From Irpex lacteus (lineage: Eukaryota > Basidiomycota > Agaricomycetes > Polyporales > Irpicaceae), in contig MQVO02000153.1 in NCBI GenBank assembly GCA_001986395.2, forward strand, positions 1-20,832: a stretch of 20,832 nt of DNA, in the 5' to 3' direction. Of the stretch, positions 18,557-20,832 are shown piece by piece (position 1 is the first letter of the stretch; the number at the start of each line of letters is the position of its first letter). The notes under the pieces are model-generated. The model did no database searches. It saw only the letters and a program-made list of their open reading frames with translations, and was not told where the DNA came from. The translations under genes were made by a program, and so were the position numbers.

Positions 18557-18899
18557 CACAGCCGTGCGTATAAGCCTCTGCGTCAAGTTGAACAGCAGTA
18601 CATCAGTTCACTGCCCTCACACGCAAAACATCCTATACATGGGGGTACACTTCACGCAGGCAACTGCTCAAGTGCCGAGTAGCCTCCTCAGCAGCACGCG
18701 AGGGCACTCACTCGAGTCTGCAGACGGGTCGCTCGGATTAACTTATGCACCCGGCTGATAGTCATCTTCGGGAATACAGCAATACAGCTATGCATTGAGA
18801 TTGCAGCACCATGACATGTGTCGGCATTTGAATCATCAACAGACCAACTTGCGACTATGACAAGTTGTCTACTGCAGACTACTAGCAACACCAACCTAG

Positions 18900-19142
18900 C
18901 TAAGGTCCTAAGGTAGCATTGGCTCTGCCTCCCTTTTTCATATTGAGAATGAGCTGCGTAAGGTCCCCACACATGTTGCAGATTGTTATTGGTCTACTGG
19001 ACGCTGAGGCATACGATGCCTCGAGTTCACGCCGATAAAGCTCCAGCACAATATCGGCCGATGTCGTAAAACTATACGGCGTGTTCTTCCAATATTTCTT
19101 CACCACGAGCAAATGTCGATCAGAGGCTTCGGAAAGGCGCAC
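18900..19142 (-). other. Possible small ORF or gene remnant
   Basis: About 80-90 codons with protein-like composition (DRHLLVVKKYWKNTPYSF, ADIVLELYRRELEA), open from just inside the 20-bp tandem repeat to a TAG at 18900. There is no ATG near its start, only GTG, and no clear splice acceptor. Palindrome copy 14 is embedded in the middle. It could be the last exon of a lost gene. Not recognised. Confidence 0.25.
19032..19057. repeat. 26-bp palindrome copy 14
   Basis: CCGATA-N14-TATCGG, arms extended by G/C. It lies within the only protein-like open frame of the right-hand region (18900-19142). Confidence 0.82.
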
Positions 19143-19160
19143 AAGAGCAATCGATTGAGT

Positions 19161-19258
19161 GAAGTAATCGCACAGTTAGTCAAGTAATCGCACAGTTAGT
19201 CAAGTAATCACACAGTTAGTCAAGTAATCGCACAGTTAGTCAAGTAATCGCACAGTTC
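19161..19258. repeat. Tandem repeat, 5 x 20 bp
   Basis: Five consecutive copies of CAAGTAATCGCACAGTTAGT. The first begins GA instead of CA, the third has one G-to-A change, and the last is cut short at CACAGTT. No spacers differ between units, so this is a minisatellite, not a CRISPR-like array. Confidence 0.95.
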
Positions 19259-19680
19259 GAACCGGTTCTTTCCCTGCGGTAAAAAGTTCACTTCTTTGTG
19301 CTCGGCAGTATTCTCCGGGTTGAAGGTAAGACTATGAGAGCGTCGAAACACTGTTCAAAAATGATCATCTCCGCTACGAACAAAGGTATACAATCGGCTG
19401 AATAGCAATCGGGAGTGCTCTAGTGCGACCAATCTCGGTCGGTCGGCGTGGCGTTCCCTTTATGCTTACTGACAGGGTTCACTTTTCGACGGTTTTTTGC
19501 TCGGTTTTCGTGTGGAAAAAAGACTACATGTTCTCTCGAATTACAATGTTCTGTGATCTTTCCGAACATCTAATTATAAGGTGCTTTATCTGAAACACAT
19601 TAGGTGTGTATCTTGATCCCTTTTTCACGCATTTTGGGTACGCTCTGATCTGCTTTTTTCCCGAAGTGAGTGTCTTGTTG
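19259..19680. other. Gene-free stretch
   Basis: AT-richer sequence with several poly-T/poly-A runs and no open frame of note. I see no repeats or palindrome family members here. Confidence 0.5.
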
Positions 19681-19689
19681 TTAGAATAA

Positions 19690-20066
19690 CACAACAAAAA
19701 ACGGACGGGGCCTGGAACATGATCCCATCAGCTGGACCTCCTTTGGTGAAGGAGGTCCACCGGACGAGGCATATGCCAGCACCGCCCATAATTGCCTCAA
19801 CCGGGAGTCGAACCAGCGACCCTGTGTCGTGATCATACCCTGTGCCAAATGGCCGACATTGAGCACCTTTCGTCAATGTCTTTGTATTCAGACTCTGCGT
19901 ACTTCGGTAATATATACTCCATTCGATATCGGTAGAAGTCAACGATGCAAGATGATGACTGCTTCTGGCATAAAGGGATAGCATGCTGAGATGGCAAACT
20001 GCCACATCCCACGCTTCTACACAATAAGGATAGCTCGCGTACTACATTCCGATAACATTCTGCACA
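19690..20066 (-). repeat. tRNA-headed repeat, copy A, with 8-bp hairpin
   Basis: Minus-strand order: a TATATA element (19911-19917), A box TTTGGCACA (19841-19849), B box GGTTCGACTCC (19804-19814), GGTGCTGGCAT, a hairpin at 19734-19758 (GGACCTCC stem, 9-nt loop), GGATCATGTTCCAG, then TTTTTT (19696-19701). CTCAA before the A box can pair with TTGAG after the B box. This is the architecture of a Pol III-transcribed SINE or small RNA gene; no cloverleaf is possible. The upstream flank to 20066 is shared with copy C. Confidence 0.65.
19734..19758 (-). repeat. Hairpin of copy A
   Basis: Perfect 8-bp stem, GGACCTCC/GGAGGTCC, around a 9-nt loop. It occupies the same slot as the unrelated hairpin of copy B. 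Confidence 0.8.
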
Positions 20067-20074
20067 CGTATCGG
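20049..20074. repeat. 26-bp palindrome copy 15
   Basis: CCGATA-N14-TATCGG at the outer edge of repeat copy A. The related copy C carries GTGGTAACATTCT where this begins CCGATAACATTCT. Confidence 0.82.
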
Positions 20075-20274
20075 GGGTTTCAATAGGCGTTGTCTGACTT
20101 TGCGTTGGTGATTTACACTCACATTCCCAACAATTGTCCTGAACGTTACAGGAACCTCAGTCAATACGTGTGTTTGGGTGCTAACTGACACTCCAAGGCC
20201 ACCTGAACACAAACCCAACTGAATCCTATGTACTTCTTTATATAGCAATGGAACTAAGTTTTTCCTGACGTGCG

Positions 20275-20300
20275 CCGATAATACCTCAGCATCTTATCGG
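20275..20300. repeat. 26-bp palindrome copy 16
   Basis: Arms extend outward to GCGCCGATAA/TTATCGGCGC, the longest arms in the family. Partner of copy 15, 226 bp apart. Confidence 0.88.
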
Positions 20301-20340
20301 CGCACCCCTCGACTTATTACTGTGAGGTGCTCATCCCTTC

Positions 20341-20500
20341 GATATATACTCCATTCGATATCGGCAGAATTTAATGATGCAAAACGATGGCTGCTTCTGG
20401 CATAAAGAGCCAACATGCTGGGATGGCCAACTGCCACGACTTCCGCTTCTACGCAACAACGATAGCTCATGGACTACATTGTGGTAACATTCTACCAATT
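20341..20500 (-). repeat. Repeat copy C, truncated (5' flank only)
   Basis: Matches the TATA-containing flank of copy A with roughly 15-20% divergence, from the TATATA element (20343-20349) out to ACATT..GGTAACATTCT. The tRNA-like part and hairpin are absent; the match stops directly after the TATA element. Confidence 0.75.
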
Positions 20501-20528
20501 TCTCCTGTCTTTTTCGTCGGCATAAAAC

Positions 20529-20832
20529 AAAAAGACAGAATGGGGTCTGAAACATGATCCTATTTGGATGGCTAGTACGTGGTGCATGTGGTGCAGCACC
20601 GCGTACGAGCCATCCAAATAAGGCATGCGATGCCAGCACCGTTCATAGCTGCCCCAATCGGGGATTGAACCAGCGACCTCATGTCGTGATCATACCCCTG
20701 TGCCAAATGGCCGACATTGAGCACCTTTCGTCAATGTCTTTGTATTCAGACTCTGCGTACTTCGGGTAATATATACTCCATTCGATATCGGTAGAATTCA
20801 ACGATGCAAGATGATGACTGCTTCTGGCATAA
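20529..20832 (-). repeat. tRNA-headed repeat, copy B, with long hairpin (runs off window)
   Basis: Same order as copy A: TATATA (20770-20775), A box (20699-20707), B box GGTTCAATCCC (20661-20671), GGTGCTGGCAT, hairpin 20562-20619, GGATCATGTTTCAG, then TTTTT (20529-20533). The CTCAAT/ATTGGG pairing around the tRNA-like part is kept through a T-G wobble relative to copy A. The flank is near-identical to copy A and continues beyond the window edge. Confidence 0.65.
20562..20619 (-). repeat. Long imperfect hairpin of copy B
   Basis: Stem of 12 bp (ATTTGGATGGCT/AGCCATCCAAAT) continued by two 5-bp segments with single mismatches, giving about 24 positions of pairing around a 10-nt loop. The size resembles a microRNA-like precursor. 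Confidence 0.75.

Noticed and set aside
18294..18758. Plus-strand ORF of about 150 codons
   Set aside because: It runs through palindrome 13, the 16-bp tandem repeat and the antisense of the tRNA-like repeat, so its open frame is accidental.
19161..19258. CRISPR-like array
   Set aside because: The 20-bp units are contiguous and there are no unique spacers; the setting is eukaryotic.

Overview
The window starts at a chromosome end: bases 1-76 are a C-rich telomere tract, and the following 20.7 kb is subtelomeric DNA of a filamentous fungus, most likely an Agaricomycete (mushroom-forming basidiomycete). The grounds are small GT-AG introns (mostly 40-80 nt) with CTNAY-type branch points, an F-box/nucleotidyltransferase-like protein of a type I recall from Agaricomycetes, lysine- and acid-rich low-complexity nuclear-type proteins, and tRNA-derived repeats. 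Exon structures were worked out by hand from splice signals and reading-frame continuity; no homology search was possible.

Layout. 77-805: no gene seen. 806-5916 (minus): a large multi-exon gene 'W' of unknown function, with a TATA-like box at 5981-5992. 6439-12849 (minus): a second large multi-exon gene 'Y' with a basic/acidic low-complexity N-terminus, a ParB/DndB-type GGQHR motif and coiled coils. 13354-14792 (minus): a four-exon gene with an acidic region, a Cys-rich putative zinc module and a C-terminal helical segment. 15232-15994 (minus): a three-exon helical gene. 16482-17769 (minus): a two-exon F-box/NTase-like gene. 17870-20832: no convincing protein gene; the stretch holds tRNA-derived, probably Pol III-type repeats with hairpins, tandem repeats and palindromes.

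The most interesting signal is a family of fixed-length 26-bp interrupted palindromes, CCGATA-N14-TATCGG, with 16 copies plus two 27-bp degenerate ones. Several come in pairs 73-226 bp apart. All four unusually long introns of W and Y (188, 198, 258 and 346 nt) carry a pair just downstream of the 5' splice site; no shorter intron carries any. The rest lie between genes or, in one case, over the end of W. They look like a dispersed protein-binding site or the ends of small intron-resident insertions.

W and Y can only be read with many single-base frame changes, mostly a missing base in a short homopolymer, whereas the three genes at 13.3-17.8 kb are intact. This is either decay of W and Y or locally poor consensus sequence. 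A third notable signal is two copies of a tRNA-headed repeat near the right edge that share both flanks but carry different hairpins at the same place.
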